From the NCBI GenBank assembly GCA_023388715.1, contig JAEWFT010000021.1, positions 67,120-131,119 of the forward strand: DNA of 64,000 bases, in the 5' to 3' direction. Numbering within the stretch: position 1 is the stretch's first letter; every line of letters starts with the position of its first letter. The notes under the pieces are model-generated. The model was not told the origin of the DNA. It saw nothing but the letters and a program-made list of their open reading frames with translations, and did not search any database. The position numbers and the translations under genes were made by a program. Source of the stretch: Pseudomonadota bacterium (lineage in GTDB: Bacteria > Pseudomonadota > Gammaproteobacteria > Xanthomonadales > Xanthomonadaceae). Below are positions 63,337-64,000 of this stretch, in pieces.

Positions 63337-64000
63337 CCCGCCTCCTCTACGCGGAACGGCGAGTGACCGTGCAGCGCCGCCAACTGTTCGCGCACGGCCT
63401 GCCGCTCCTGCGCGCACCAGTCGCCGATCGCGCGGGCGAAACGCGGATCCGCGATCCAGTGGCGGCTGCGCACCAGGGTGGGCAGGAACCCGCGGGCGAT
63501 CTTGTGCCGGCCCTGCGCGCCTGGCTCGAAGCGCCTCAGTCCCTCGCGCAGGCAGTAATCGATGCCCTGGTAATAGCAGGCTTCGAAGTGGAGCCCCGGG
63601 TGCGACTCGCGCGCGCCCCAGTAGCGGCCATACAGGGTGTCGCCACCGCGCAGGCACAGGGCGCCGGCAATCGGCATGCCCTCCCGCTCGGCGAGCACGA
63701 TCACCAGCTGCCGCGGCATGGCGCGGGCCAGGTGGCGCAGGAAGTCGAGCGTCAGCGCGGGCGAATTGCCGTACTCGGCGAAGGTCCGCAGGTAGAAGCC
63801 ATGCATCGCGGCAAGCTCCGACTCGGAGGCCTCGTCGCCATGGATGACGCGCATGGCGATGCCGGCATCGCGCACCTTGCGCCGCTCCTGCCGGATGTTC
63901 TTGCGATGCTTGTGGTCCATCGCGGCAAGGAAGTCCTCGAAGGTCCCCCAGCCGGCGGCGTTCTCCCAGTGGTACTGGATGTCCTCGCGCAGCTGCCAGC
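63333..64000 (-). CDS. GNAT-like FemAB-related protein (COG3146), partial
   Basis: The gene runs off the right edge; 222 residues of its C-terminal part are visible. The segment starting QLREDIQYHWENAAGW, with DFLAAMDHKHRKNIRQERRK, and later YGNSPALTLDFLRHLA, LYGRYWGARESHPGLHFEAC, YYQGIDYCLREGLRRFEPGA and GRHKIARGFLPT, matches the COG3146/DUF482 'peptidoglycan synthesis' GNAT family. The open frame continues upstream of codon ATG 63920 to base 64000, so that internal Met is not the start. Substrate unknown. Translationally coupled to aat. Confidence 0.9.
   Translation of the reverse strand, partial: WQLREDIQYHWENAAGWGTFEDFLAAMDHKHRKNIRQERRKVRDAGIAMRVIHGDEASESELAAMHGFYLRTFAEYGNSPALTLDFLRHLARAMPRQLVIVLAEREGMPIAGALCLRGGDTLYGRYWGARESHPGLHFEACYYQGIDYCLREGLRRFEPGAQGRHKIARGFLPTLVRSRHWIADPRFARAIGDWCAQERQAVREQLAALHGHSPFRVEEAG

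Overview
The window is about 68% GC, strictly chromosomal in character, and looks like a member of the Xanthomonadaceae (Lysobacter/Luteimonas/Xanthomonas relatives; Gammaproteobacteria). This is inferred from gene order and family versions: omlA/bamE divergent from a Fur that lacks the CxxC zinc pair, hrcA-grpE-dnaK-dnaJ, carA-peptidase-carB-greA-recJ-prfB-lysS, acnA/acnB facing apart, and clpS-clpA-infA-aat. No phage, IS transposase, rRNA or CRISPR was seen; the only structural RNA gene recognised is tmRNA.

Layout. 0-8 kb: alanine racemase, a WS/DGAT acyltransferase, an OmpA-like lipoprotein, ssrA (tag ANDDVYALAA), a CHASE/PAS sensor kinase, smpB, ratA-ratB, bamE. 8-15 kb: fur, recN and the heat-shock cluster hrcA-grpE-dnaK-dnaJ. 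dnaK carries an in-frame amber codon at codon 84 in an otherwise intact 645-codon frame. 15-33 kb: a conserved housekeeping run (DUF1631, dapB, carA, an S9 peptidase, carB, greA, a phosphoglycerate-mutase-like protein, recJ, prfB with its programmed +1 frameshift, lysS, fadD).

33-46 kb is an accessory, visibly decaying region. It holds a DUF3147 gene cut into a SulP/STAS tail, a flavin reductase, an array of eight 43-bp tandem units made of paired imperfect palindromes, an MmeI-like restriction-methyltransferase missing its target-recognition end, a NERD-domain membrane protein and a secreted amidohydrolase between integron attC-like half-sites, a pile of gene fragments (DUF3784-like, histidine-kinase tail, frameshifted MAPEG), and many small stand-alone enzymes and membrane proteins (VOC, GFA, DUF1428, ABM, MipA/OmpV).

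46-64 kb returns to mostly conserved genes: lipocalin, histidine phosphatase, NAD(P)HX dehydratase, a 2H-phosphoesterase/DUF3293 fusion, acnA, a vapBC-type pair with a palindromic promoter-operator, acnB, a structured intergenic element, hflD-mnmA-NUDIX, clpS-clpA, infA, aat and a GNAT-like gene running off the right edge.

Functionally the window is rich in protein quality control and ribosome rescue (tmRNA, SmpB, DnaK/DnaJ/GrpE, ClpA/ClpS and Aat, which feeds the ClpS N-degron route), plus arginine/pyrimidine supply (CarAB) and the TCA cycle (AcnA/AcnB). The most notable signals are the dnaK amber codon, the 43-bp palindromic repeat array next to a truncated restriction gene, and the attC-like remnants.
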